NCBI GenBank assembly: GCA_021784835.1
Contig: JAJYHI010000134.1
Coordinates: 1 to 54,452, forward strand
DNA from: a bacterium
GTDB lineage: Bacteria; SZUA-79; Acidulodesulfobacterales; Acidulodesulfobacteraceae
Reading direction: 5' to 3'
DNA: 54,452 nucleotides
Positions 7,505-16,110 of this stretch are shown piece by piece. Position 1 is the stretch's first letter, and each line of letters begins with the position of its first letter. The position numbers and the translations under genes were made by a program. The notes beneath the pieces were generated by a model. The model was not told where the DNA came from. It saw nothing but the letters and a program-made list of their open reading frames with translations, and did no database searches.

Positions 7505-8302
7505 TTAAAAACCGTTTAATTCTTTTTTATAACTTCTCCACTGGGGAGCAAATTTATCCATAACCGCCATAAATCTTTTATTATGATTTCTCTCGATAAG
7601 ATGCGCCAATTCGTGGACGACGATATATTCGATGCAATAAACCGGCCTTTTAACGAGCTCCAGATTTATCCATATCCTTTTCGCAGAAGTATTGCAGGTG
7701 CCCCACTTTGTCTTCATCCGCTTTATTCTCCACTCTTCCGCAGAAACTCCCATAATTTTCTGCCACTTATTAAAAATGCCGAAAAGTTCTTTTGCTAATT
7801 CCTCCTTCTGCCAGAGTAAAAAAACTTTTTTCTTTTCCTCTAAATCCGCATCTTTTCTTACGTAAAAATCGATATTTTTTTTATCGTTTATCGTAATATA
7901 AGGTTTCCCCCGGTATTCGATAACGTTGAGCAAATATCTTTCTCCTTTAAAAAAATGGCTTTCGCCTGAAATATATTCCTTTGGAGTTTCTATCGGCCGT
8001 TCCTTAAACCTGTTAACTTGCTTTTCTATCCACGGCAGTTTAGATATTAAAAAAAAACGAACCGAACGGTCGTCCATTCTCCTGGGAGCGGAAACCCTCA
8101 CTTTTCCGTCCGGCGGAAGAACGTTTAAATGGAGATTTTTAATATCTTTTCTTAAAACCGTAATATTAAAATCGCTTATTATGATTTCCGATTTTATGAC
8201 CGTTTTATCGCGCCTTTTTTTAAATAATTCTAACATAATCGGTTTGATTTTTACTATTTCTAACAGCTTCTCCGCCCCGCCGCCTATAAATTTATTTGAC
8301 AT
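7505..8302 (-). CDS. YgjP/DUF45-family M48-like metallopeptidase
   Basis: 265 residues. The C-terminal zinc-peptidase signature is clear: 'VVHELAHLIERNHNKRF' with H230, E231, H234 and the further H240, preceded by the family marker 'KTKWGTC' (197-203). The N-terminal half has the usual beta-rich lead with 'VSAPRRMDDRSVRFFL'. YgjP/SprT-like proteins are predicted cytoplasmic zinc proteases; the substrate is not known. The start at 8302 lacks a clear Shine-Dalgarno, and Met-23 is an alternative. The gene is isolated, with the degraded 5-7.5 kb region downstream. Confidence 0.88.
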   Translation of the reverse strand: MSNKFIGGGAEKLLEIVKIKPIMLELFKKRRDKTVIKSEIIISDFNITVLRKDIKNLHLNVLPPDGKVRVSAPRRMDDRSVRFFLISKLPWIEKQVNRFKERPIETPKEYISGESHFFKGERYLLNVIEYRGKPYITINDKKNIDFYVRKDADLEEKKKVFLLWQKEELAKELFGIFNKWQKIMGVSAEEWRIKRMKTKWGTCNTSAKRIWINLELVKRPVYCIEYIVVHELAHLIERNHNKRFMAVMDKFAPQWRSYKKELNGF

Positions 8303-8456
8303 GCGGGAAGTATAATATGCCGGTTTGCTTCCCTGAATAGGCGGAGAATGGCGGAATTGAAAAAACCGTTAAATAATAAGAACCATGAGATATATAAACA
8401 AAGGGGTCTTTTAGTTTTTGCGTTAATTTCTATCGGAAAATTATAGCTATTTATCT

Positions 8457-9593
8457 TCAATTTTTAAATTTAATTTTAAATGCCGAATCTTTTAATTTTT
8501 CTTTAACTTCTTTTTCGATAAATAAGCTAATCTTATAAAGGCAATAAATTATTTTATTTTTATATAAATAAAGCTTATAATTTTTTCTTTTAACGGCGCC
8601 GAATCTTTGCTTGTATTCTTCGCCGCCTTTCAGAAAATCGAATTCTTCGTATTTATTCTCCACAGCTTCTTTTATAATATAATAAGTCAAAACCATACCG
8701 GGATGATAATTGGAATATTTCGTATCGAATCCCGGCAGGTATACCTGCCTTTTATTTCCGGAATCGAAGCAAACAGCCGATGAAATAATCTTTTCCTTGC
8801 CGCCGCCGTTTGCTCCTTCGTTAATCGCCAGAAAAGACAATGCAATTTTATTTTTGCCGTGTAATGCTGTAAATAACTCCGTAAAAAAATTTTTAATTTT
8901 TTTACTATAAAACACCCCTCTTTTCCCCTTTTCGTTCCATCTTTTCTGATGCAGGTCGAAAAAATAATTTAAATATTCATTAAATAAAGATTTATCTATG
9001 GTCGAAGAGCCGATAAACCCGATATTATTTTTTTCCGCTTTTTCGACCCTGTTTAAAATATTGTATCTTTGCTTAGAGTTAAATCGCTTCATATAATCGC
9101 CCATGCTGTCCGGCAGATTAAAATAATAACAGCCGCCGCTTTCTTTATAATTCAATTTTAACCCGTTATGTACGAAAATGTTTTTTTTAATACGGTTAAG
9201 CAATTCCTCCGAAACCTGCTTCATGCAAATTATATCCGCAATTTTATTTTTTATGATTTCCCCGAATATTTCGGAGTAAATTCTTTCTTTATCGGCGCCA
9301 TTTTTTACGATAATGTCAAGATAGTCGGAATAATCGCCGCTTATAAATATCAGCGATTTAAAAAAAACAAAAAATCTCTTCAGGAAAAAAGGGGCTAACG
9401 CTTCCAATTCATTGGCATCGTTGTAAACAAGCATTATAAAAAGATTATCTTTGCCGCTTAAAAAATATTTTATCCAAAGAAAATTCCATTCAAACGACAA
9501 AAAAACGTTTTCGTTCGGACTCGATTTCAATAAAGCGTTCCATTCGCTTTCTATATTTTGAAGTTCTTTTATGCTGCGGATAATTTTTACCAT
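8457..9593 (-). CDS. GNAT-fold acyltransferase, FemAB/BioF2-like (CelD type)
   Basis: 378 residues. A lead with 'SEWNALLKSS...FLSFEWNFLW' and a C-terminal GNAT half with 'VYLPGFDTKYSNYHPGMVL' and 'EFDFLKGGEEYKQRFGA' are typical of the BioF2-like/CelD acetyltransferases found near cell-envelope polysaccharide genes. They transfer an acyl or aminoacyl group to a sugar or peptide amine; the exact substrate is unknown. The protein is soluble with a basic C-terminus. It is divergent from the GGDEF-EAL gene and not in an operon with the main glycan locus. Confidence 0.8.
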   Translation of the reverse strand: MVKIIRSIKELQNIESEWNALLKSSPNENVFLSFEWNFLWIKYFLSGKDNLFIMLVYNDANELEALAPFFLKRFFVFFKSLIFISGDYSDYLDIIVKNGADKERIYSEIFGEIIKNKIADIICMKQVSEELLNRIKKNIFVHNGLKLNYKESGGCYYFNLPDSMGDYMKRFNSKQRYNILNRVEKAEKNNIGFIGSSTIDKSLFNEYLNYFFDLHQKRWNEKGKRGVFYSKKIKNFFTELFTALHGKNKIALSFLAINEGANGGGKEKIISSAVCFDSGNKRQVYLPGFDTKYSNYHPGMVLTYYIIKEAVENKYEEFDFLKGGEEYKQRFGAVKRKNYKLYLYKNKIIYCLYKISLFIEKEVKEKLKDSAFKIKFKN

Positions 9594-9900
9594 TTCTGCG
9601 ATTAAATTTTTTTTATTATAACATTTTATAGCTCTTATAAAAATTATTTTACGGCAACATTATTTTATGACAAGCATACTAAAAAAATCCGCGCCTAAAA
9701 TTTAACTATAAATCTGCTTTAATCTTCTTGAATCCGCATTGGAAATTTTATTTCCGGATTTTATTACGGCTTTACGCCGACGCGGAAACAAAGGCTGCCC
9801 ATTTTAACTTTTAGCTTAAGCGGAAACCGTTTTCTGGGAAACCGAAAATCCCGTATTTGCATATAATAAAAAGAGCGAAATATTTCTATCGCGGGTTTAA
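9594..9900. other. Intergenic region without recognised gene
   Basis: Left part of the 458-bp divergent space between the acyltransferase and the GGDEF-EAL gene. I checked both strands for short proteins and for the cyclic-di-GMP riboswitch core expected near such genes, and found neither. Confidence 0.4.
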
Positions 9901-9934
9901 GGGGTTTAATCTGTTAAGGGGTTTAATCTGTTAA
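9901..9934. repeat. 17-bp exact tandem duplication
   Basis: GGGGTTTAATCTGTTAA occurs twice head-to-tail, ending 11 bp before the -35 box of the GGDEF-EAL promoter. It could be a paired regulator site or a simple slippage duplication. Confidence 0.7.
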
Positions 9935-9945
9935 GGAATTCAATC

Positions 9946-9974
9946 TTGATTGTCTGCCGAAATAATAGTATTAT
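9946..9974 (+). promoter_or_regulatory. Probable sigma-70 promoter of the GGDEF-EAL gene
   Basis: TTGATT (9946-9951), a 17-nt spacer and TATTAT (9969-9974), leaving a ~70-nt leader before the ATG at 10052. The match is reasonable but was made by eye. Confidence 0.4.
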
Positions 9975-10051
9975 ATATTAAGATGAATAACCTTGTCATG
10001 TTATAACTTGTCCGTCTAAAATTTCATTTTAATTAAAAATTAATTGTTTTT

Positions 10052-13000
10052 ATGGGCATAATAAAAAAAACAAAGGACAAGTTCCCGATATCTAAATCCA
10101 TATCTAAAACCGACAAACTTCAGATATTGGCAATGCACATTTTCTTTTTATTTCTCGTATGTATCGTACTTTCCGTTTTTATATACGAGACTTTAAGCCT
10201 GAAAAAAACAGTCGCAGGACACCTGCAAACCTATTCAAAACTAACGGCTTCCGATGTATCTTCCGCAATTAAAACCCAATTAGACGCCCATTTCCACGAC
10301 CTTAAATTTTTAAGAACTGATTTTTTAAATATAAACGACGGACACCTTATTCCAAACACGGAAGCATTGCATGTTTTTAAGGATTTCAAAAAATATCACC
10401 CCGGCATTGCGGCAGTTAACATTCTTAATCCGTCGATGAGCAAAATAGTCTGGTCAAGCAACATAAAAAATTTAAATTTAAATATAAAAAAAATTATTTT
10501 CGTTCCGTTATCGGGCTATCCAAATCGTTACGTAGGAACGGTTTATTTTCAAAAAACCGATAAAAAATGGGTTATACCCATGAACGAAAGGATAGTCAAT
10601 AAAAAGGGCAAGATATTGGGTTTCATCGGCTCTCCTTTTATACTTTCAAATTTTAATTCGATAAATACCCATAAATATATCGAAACGGCTCTTATAGAAA
10701 CGGCATCCGGCAGAATAATATCCTCATGGAAAAACTGCAAGAGACAGAAGAACCTGGGCAGTATGCCCAAGGTTTCAGGCGGCGTAACGCAAAAAATAAA
10801 AGGCTACCCGTGGTTCGTTAAAGCCGGGTGGACAAACTCCTCCCTTGAAAAATTTTTCTGGAATAAGGAAAGCGTTTATTTGTTAACGGCGCTTCTGCTT
10901 ATAGTGATATTCGTTGCAATAGACATAATATCAAGGATTGCCTTAGGACGCCTCATCCGCCTGAAAAGATATCAGGACGCGGCAATAAGCGTGCAGGAGG
11001 ATGTTTTATCTCTAAAAGACGCCGGAAGCATATACAGGCATATCGTCGATATAATAGTTACCAAAACGGACGCCATAGGGTCGGTTTTAGCAGTTCCCGA
11101 CAAGGAAAAAGGCTGCTTTATCCCTATTGCCGCATGCGCAGATAACGCCGAACACGAAAAAATACTTATGCAGATAAAACCTTCCCTTAATAGCGGAGAT
11201 ATTTTAGGGAATATGCCCGCTTCTATCGTTTACAGGGAAAAAAAGATACTGGGGCCTTTGCACGTTTTAGACCCCGCTGTCATAGAAAAATACCCCTCGT
11301 TTTCAAGGGTAAAGAGCTTAATGGCTTTCCCTATATTTCAAAATTTAGATTATGACCCGGTAGCGGTTTTAGGCATACAATCCGATTCCAAGCATTATTT
11401 TACCAAAGAAATAATAAACATAATTACGCAGGTTACAAATTCCTTGGGGATAGCTCTCAACCAGCTCGACATTAAACGCCATTTGGCGTTAGAAGCGGAA
11501 CATCAAAGACGGCTTACTGAGTTTAACTTTTTTTTAGCCCAGATGAATCAGCTGATAAGCAGAACGGAAAATGAAAAAAGCTTCCTCGACTCTATTTGTA
11601 TTATGGCGGTAAATTATACCGGCTTAAAATTAGCCTGGATAGCAAAACCGGACGAAAATGGAAACGTCCTTTTTATATCACATTTCGGAATATCAGGTTT
11701 CATAGAGAGCTTGAATATTTCCGTAAATCCCGACGTGCCGGAAGGATGTTCCAGCGTCGGCAGGTCATGGCGTTCAAGAAAACCCGTTTACGTTCCTTCA
11801 TTCAGAAATGATGCTTCTATGCGCCCATGGCTCGATATATCGGAAGAGTTCGGCATATTATCAAGCGCTTCTATCCCAATATTTAGAGACGGCGTTATCT
11901 GGGCGGTATTAACCCTGCTTCACTCAAAAGAAAACTTTTTCGACGAAGACCTTAAAAACCTCATGGAAGAAATTGCTCTGGATATAGGATTCGGTTTAGA
12001 CAGGATAGACCTTATAAACAGTAAAAAAAGGGAAACTGAAATAAGAAACGCTTTTCTTAGCAATACTTCGGCGGGCATTATGCTCGCCAGCTATCCCGAC
12101 AGGATTTTCCTCGAAGCTAACGATACTTTCCTCCACATATTGGGCTATCCAGACATCGAATCCTTACATAACCATAATTCAAGAGAAGTTTATCCCGATG
12201 ATGCCACTTATGCAAGGGTTGGGGAACTCGCCCGGACGATATTGGCGGAAGGGAAAGGTTTCGGCCGCGATATACCGGTAGTCAGAACCGACGGCACTAT
12301 TATTTACGCCGATTTTTATGGACAAAAATTAAAAGAATCGGTTAACGGCAAAGAACAAATATTATGGACGCTCATAGACATTACCGAAAGACACCGGCTG
12401 GCGGAAGAACTCTCGTATCAAGCCTTCTACGACGAACTAACCGGACTCCCGAACCGCCGCTCTTTGTCGCTAGAACTGGAAAGGGCCATAGCAAGAACCA
12501 GCCGCCGCAAAACGTTTCTTGCCGTTTCTATTATAGACATCGACGATTTTAAGCCTATAAACGATACATTCGGACATATTGCCGGAGATAACGTGCTAAA
12601 AATAATTTCTGCCAGATTAAAGGACGCACTGCGTAAAACAGATTTTATAGCCAGACTCGGCGGAGACGAATTTGTAATTATAATCGAAGACTTTAACAGT
12701 AAGGAAGAGCTTGAAGGCATATTGGCAAAGATAGAAAAAACGTTCAAAGAAGCCATAGTCTTAGAAGGCCAAAGAGAAATAACGACTGACCTAAGCATGG
12801 GCGTTTATATATACGACGGCTCTATTAAAGACAAAGAAACGCCTACCTCCGACAACCTTATGCGCTACGCGGACCAAGCATTATACGAGAGCAAAAATAA
12901 CAAGGCCAACCGTTTGCGTTATTACGCTTTCTACGGAGAATCCCTGCCGCATATGGAAAATAAAATGCAGAAACTTTTAAAAGACGGCAACCTCTTGGTT

Positions 13001-14050
13001 TATTATCAGCCTATTATGGATAATTTTACCGGAGAGATAGCCGGAGTAGAAGCCCTTGCGCGCCTGTACGATAACGGCGATATAATTTCTCCGTATAATT
13101 TTTTGCCTATGTTAAACGAAAAAAATTTGTTTAATTTAAGCAACGAAGTGCTGATTAAAGCCCTTAAGGAACTGTCGGAAATCGGGGAACCCGCCGAAAA
13201 ATTATGGGTTTCTATTAATATCGACCCGAAATTCATTTCCGAAGAATATCTTTTATCCTTAAAAAAAATACTGGAATCCGGTTGCGACCCCTCTAAAATA
13301 GTTTTAGAAATTCTTGAAACGGGAGATTTTCTTGGCAAAGATAAAGCTATTCAACACATAACGGCCATGAAAGATTTAGGCGTTAAGGTTGCGTTAGACG
13401 ACGTCGGAAGCGCTTATTCGTCTCTTATGCGGCTTAAGGAGCTTCCCGTGGACGAAATAAAATTAGACCAGTTCTTCGTAAGAACTTTGGAGGAAAATCC
13501 GCGCGACCTTCATTTTGTTCAGTCGATATTAGAACTTGCCGACGAAAAAAGGGTGGATTTAGTCGTGGAAGGCGTCGAAACCGTCGATATATTAGACGCT
13601 CTTTCGGTAATGGATGTCAATTATCTGCAAGGATATGCGATAGCAAAACCTATGCCGGCGGATAAGCTTGGGGATTTTTTGAAAGATAAGCCTTTGAGCC
13701 GCAGAAAACGTCCTGTAAGTTTTCTTGGGTTATACGCTATAAAGATAGTTTCTTATCGCAATATAAAAAAAATTATCAGGCATGACCCGTATTTAATAGA
13801 CTATAAGAATCTCACCGGCGATAAAAATTGCCCTATAATGAATGCCATGATATCTTTAGGCGTCCCCTCAAATCATATTCTATACGATTTGCATTACAGA
13901 TACGACAAAGCAATAGCAGAATTGGGCGAAGCCTTGAAATCGTCGGGAAATGCGGATTGGGCTTCATTAGAGCGGATTAGCGAAGAGTTTGAACGCGAGA
14001 TACTTTTCAAATATTATAAACGAAAGAACGGAATCCAAAGGCTCGGCTAA
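10052..14050 (+). CDS. Membrane-bound GAF-GAF-PAS-GGDEF-EAL cyclic-di-GMP protein
   Basis: 1332 residues. TM1 (~25-46) and TM2 (~276-298) bracket a ~230-residue extracytoplasmic sensor. Then come a GAF-like domain (~310-470), a second GAF (~485-655), PAS (~662-780), GGDEF (~788-960) and EAL (~968-1215). The GGDEF site is intact (870-874) and is preceded by an RxxD inhibition site (861-864) at the standard 5-residue distance. EAL key residues are present: E1000, N1056, E1086, D1116-D1117, K1137 and E1173, so both synthesis and breakdown of c-di-GMP are possible. A ~115-residue C-terminal extension follows (see findings). It is transcribed alone; no PilZ protein is visible. Confidence 0.95.
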   Translation: MGIIKKTKDKFPISKSISKTDKLQILAMHIFFLFLVCIVLSVFIYETLSLKKTVAGHLQTYSKLTASDVSSAIKTQLDAHFHDLKFLRTDFLNINDGHLIPNTEALHVFKDFKKYHPGIAAVNILNPSMSKIVWSSNIKNLNLNIKKIIFVPLSGYPNRYVGTVYFQKTDKKWVIPMNERIVNKKGKILGFIGSPFILSNFNSINTHKYIETALIETASGRIISSWKNCKRQKNLGSMPKVSGGVTQKIKGYPWFVKAGWTNSSLEKFFWNKESVYLLTALLLIVIFVAIDIISRIALGRLIRLKRYQDAAISVQEDVLSLKDAGSIYRHIVDIIVTKTDAIGSVLAVPDKEKGCFIPIAACADNAEHEKILMQIKPSLNSGDILGNMPASIVYREKKILGPLHVLDPAVIEKYPSFSRVKSLMAFPIFQNLDYDPVAVLGIQSDSKHYFTKEIINIITQVTNSLGIALNQLDIKRHLALEAEHQRRLTEFNFFLAQMNQLISRTENEKSFLDSICIMAVNYTGLKLAWIAKPDENGNVLFISHFGISGFIESLNISVNPDVPEGCSSVGRSWRSRKPVYVPSFRNDASMRPWLDISEEFGILSSASIPIFRDGVIWAVLTLLHSKENFFDEDLKNLMEEIALDIGFGLDRIDLINSKKRETEIRNAFLSNTSAGIMLASYPDRIFLEANDTFLHILGYPDIESLHNHNSREVYPDDATYARVGELARTILAEGKGFGRDIPVVRTDGTIIYADFYGQKLKESVNGKEQILWTLIDITERHRLAEELSYQAFYDELTGLPNRRSLSLELERAIARTSRRKTFLAVSIIDIDDFKPINDTFGHIAGDNVLKIISARLKDALRKTDFIARLGGDEFVIIIEDFNSKEELEGILAKIEKTFKEAIVLEGQREITTDLSMGVYIYDGSIKDKETPTSDNLMRYADQALYESKNNKANRLRYYAFYGESLPHMENKMQKLLKDGNLLVYYQPIMDNFTGEIAGVEALARLYDNGDIISPYNFLPMLNEKNLFNLSNEVLIKALKELSEIGEPAEKLWVSINIDPKFISEEYLLSLKKILESGCDPSKIVLEILETGDFLGKDKAIQHITAMKDLGVKVALDDVGSAYSSLMRLKELPVDEIKLDQFFVRTLEENPRDLHFVQSILELADEKRVDLVVEGVETVDILDALSVMDVNYLQGYAIAKPMPADKLGDFLKDKPLSRRKRPVSFLGLYAIKIVSYRNIKKIIRHDPYLIDYKNLTGDKNCPIMNAMISLGVPSNHILYDLHYRYDKAIAELGEALKSSGNADWASLERISEEFEREILFKYYKRKNGIQRLG

Positions 14051-14262
14051 TCTAAAAGCTTAGTTAATCCTATCAACATCTTTGGAATCAATCTTTTGCC
14101 CGGCGCCTGATATTTAGTCCGCACCCTTTAAGGGAAGCGTTAAAAACGGCCGGCATCTAACAAATAAAGGCATCTGCTTCTAACAGCGGCGCCGGGTTTT
14201 CAAATATGCAAATATGCCCTAACGCCATGCCTTAAAATAACTTATCCCGTATTTATGAATAT

Positions 14263-15492
14263 TTATGAATCCTGTGTTATCTTATAGGCAAATTCCATTC
14301 CGAATTTTTCGCAGTTTAACAAATCTTCGTCGAAAGGCGTCATCTGCACCTTCAAACCTTCCTGCACTATAACGAACCTGAGGCTTTTCAGTATATCCTG
14401 CACCATCTGAACCGCTTCCCCGCTCCAGCCGTAACAGCCGAATACGGCGGCTTTTTTATTCTTAACGTTAAGCATAACCAAAGACGATATCATATCGAAT
14501 ATCGGCTTGGGCGGTTTTGCGTTAATAGTTGGAGACCCTACGATGACCGCATCGGAATCTTCTATAATATCTACGACTTTTTCTATGCAGGCATCTGACA
14601 GGTTTATTAACTCCGCGCTGCAAAGGCCTTCTATGTTTGCGCCCTTCGCTATATGTCCGGCCATTTCTTCGGTATTACCGTAGGCGGAGGTATAAACGAC
14701 GGCAATTTTTTTCACTGTTCGTTCCGTATTGGAGGTTTTGCTCGCCTCCGCATACCAGTCCCTATATTTCTTTAAATCTTTTCTTAAAATCGGACCGTGG
14801 GAAGGTGCGATTATATCTATATCGAAATTTTTAATTTTTTCAAGCGCGCTTAACGAATAATTCTTAAAAGGCCTCATTATATGGGTAAAATAAAATTTAA
14901 ACGCTTCGAAAGCCGCATCGCCGTCCCCGATTAAATCGTTGAAGATTTTTTCGTCGCAATAATGCGCTCCGAAAAAGTCGCAGGGGAAAAGAATTTTATC
15001 CTCCTTCAGATACGTGAACATGGTATCCGGCCAGTGCAGAAAAGGAGCATTGACGAACTGCAGGGTTTTGCCTCCCAGCTCTATAGAATCGCCGTCTCCG
15101 ACGGTAATGTTACTATAATCTTTTTTAATAATATGACGGACAAAGTGATGCGCGTTTTTTGAATAAACCAGAGTCGCGTCTTTTGCGATATCTTTAATCA
15201 GATGGAGCGCGCCTGAATGGTCGGGCTCGGTATGGTTTATAATTATATAATCTATTTTAGAAATATCCGTTATCCCGCTCAATTTGTTTATAAGCTGGTC
15301 TTTTGCGTTAAGCTTGACCGTGTCTATGAGGGCAGATTTTTGCGAACCCTGAATAAAATAGGAATTATAGGTCGTTCCGTGTTTGGTGGGAATTACTATA
15401 TCGAATATTCTTAAATCCGGGTCGAACGCTCCGGTATAAAAAACGCCGTCTTTTATAGGAACGGCTTTTTGAGGGCGGTTATTATCATCCAT
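14263..15492 (-). CDS. A-type flavoprotein (flavodiiron protein, FprA family)
   Basis: 409 residues. The N-terminal metallo-beta-lactamase-like domain keeps the full diiron ligand set: H87-x-E89-x-D91-H92 ('NHTEPDHSG'), H153, D172 and H232. A flavodoxin domain starts near residue 262 ('VVYTSAYGNTEEMA') and binds FMN. These cytoplasmic enzymes reduce O2 to water and/or NO to N2O and protect anaerobes. The start follows AGGAGG at good spacing. There is no rubredoxin or rubredoxin reductase next to it, so its electron donor must come from elsewhere. A 10-bp tandem duplication (14251-14270) covers the stop codon. Confidence 0.95.
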   Translation of the reverse strand: MDDNNRPQKAVPIKDGVFYTGAFDPDLRIFDIVIPTKHGTTYNSYFIQGSQKSALIDTVKLNAKDQLINKLSGITDISKIDYIIINHTEPDHSGALHLIKDIAKDATLVYSKNAHHFVRHIIKKDYSNITVGDGDSIELGGKTLQFVNAPFLHWPDTMFTYLKEDKILFPCDFFGAHYCDEKIFNDLIGDGDAAFEAFKFYFTHIMRPFKNYSLSALEKIKNFDIDIIAPSHGPILRKDLKKYRDWYAEASKTSNTERTVKKIAVVYTSAYGNTEEMAGHIAKGANIEGLCSAELINLSDACIEKVVDIIEDSDAVIVGSPTINAKPPKPIFDMISSLVMLNVKNKKAAVFGCYGWSGEAVQMVQDILKSLRFVIVQEGLKVQMTPFDEDLLNCEKFGMEFAYKITQDS

Positions 15493-15655
15493 TGAGATTA
15501 GGCCTCCTGTTAAAAAATTTTAGGGCTTTAAAACGAATCAGGCGCAAGTTTTTAATAAATTTAATTCGCGTCCGGTTTCATTATGCCGTATTGAATATGC
15601 TGGATATTCCGTATATGCTATATTAATTATACCATTATATTATAATAATTATATC

Positions 15656-15673
15656 GTCAAAATAGTCAAAATA
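15656..15673. repeat. 9-bp exact tandem duplication
   Basis: GTCAAAATA occurs twice in a row in the 618-bp spacer between fprA and the GT9 gene. The rest of that spacer, apart from the dispersed repeat at 15731-15898, is AT-rich with no gene recognised. Confidence 0.6.
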
Positions 15674-15730
15674 GTAAAAATCACGATTAAGAAATTTAAA
15701 TGCAACATAAACATAATACCCGGGACTACA

Positions 15731-15898
15731 GGTAGAAATGTATAAAACTGCTTCAATATATTATAGACGCAGTATTCCCGCTTACCCACTAACGGCGTCC
15801 GCCGGGCGGAAATTTAAATTTTGCGTTCGTCGTTCCCGCATAGGCGGATATTTTTTAAAGCCTTAGGTATCCGGGCGGTTCGTCCGGAAAAGAAATTT
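15731..15898. repeat. 168-bp dispersed repeat, copy 1
   Basis: Matches 54111-54278 base for base except at three positions (15740 and two near 15767-15772), with no gaps. It contains self-complementary segments (TCCGCC-G-GGCGGA, AATTTAAATT, and TCCGG...CCGGA around a 9-nt loop), so a folded RNA or a non-autonomous mobile sequence is possible. There is no ORF of note in either strand. It lies between the divergent fprA and GT9 genes. Confidence 0.85.
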
Positions 15899-16110
15899 TT
15901 TAACTTCAATTTCGGGGGGGAGAGCAATATTTGTTTAATTTTTTATAATCGGATATTATACTAACTATAACTTTGATTAAAAACGATTAAAGTTAAAAAC
16001 AACGATAAAACCGGCTATAAAACCGGCGGTTATTTAACGCAGGCCCTTTATCGGAAAAAATATTCCCGATAAAATTATATTTATTATTTTATCTTAACGT
16101 AAAAAGTTTT

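Noticed and set aside
9594..10051. Possible cyclic-di-GMP riboswitch before the GGDEF-EAL gene
   Set aside because: I looked for the GEMM-I core (conserved GACGCAAAGCC-type block and its tetraloop) and did not find it; only loose similarity near 9770-9800.
12427..12798. 123-codon minus-strand frame
   Set aside because: Antisense to the catalytic GGDEF domain, which is clearly coding on the plus strand.
14099..14196. Inverted pair CCCGGCGCC / GGCGCCGGG between two convergent genes
   Set aside because: Arms are ~80 bp apart and no T-run follows; not enough for a terminator or an attachment site.
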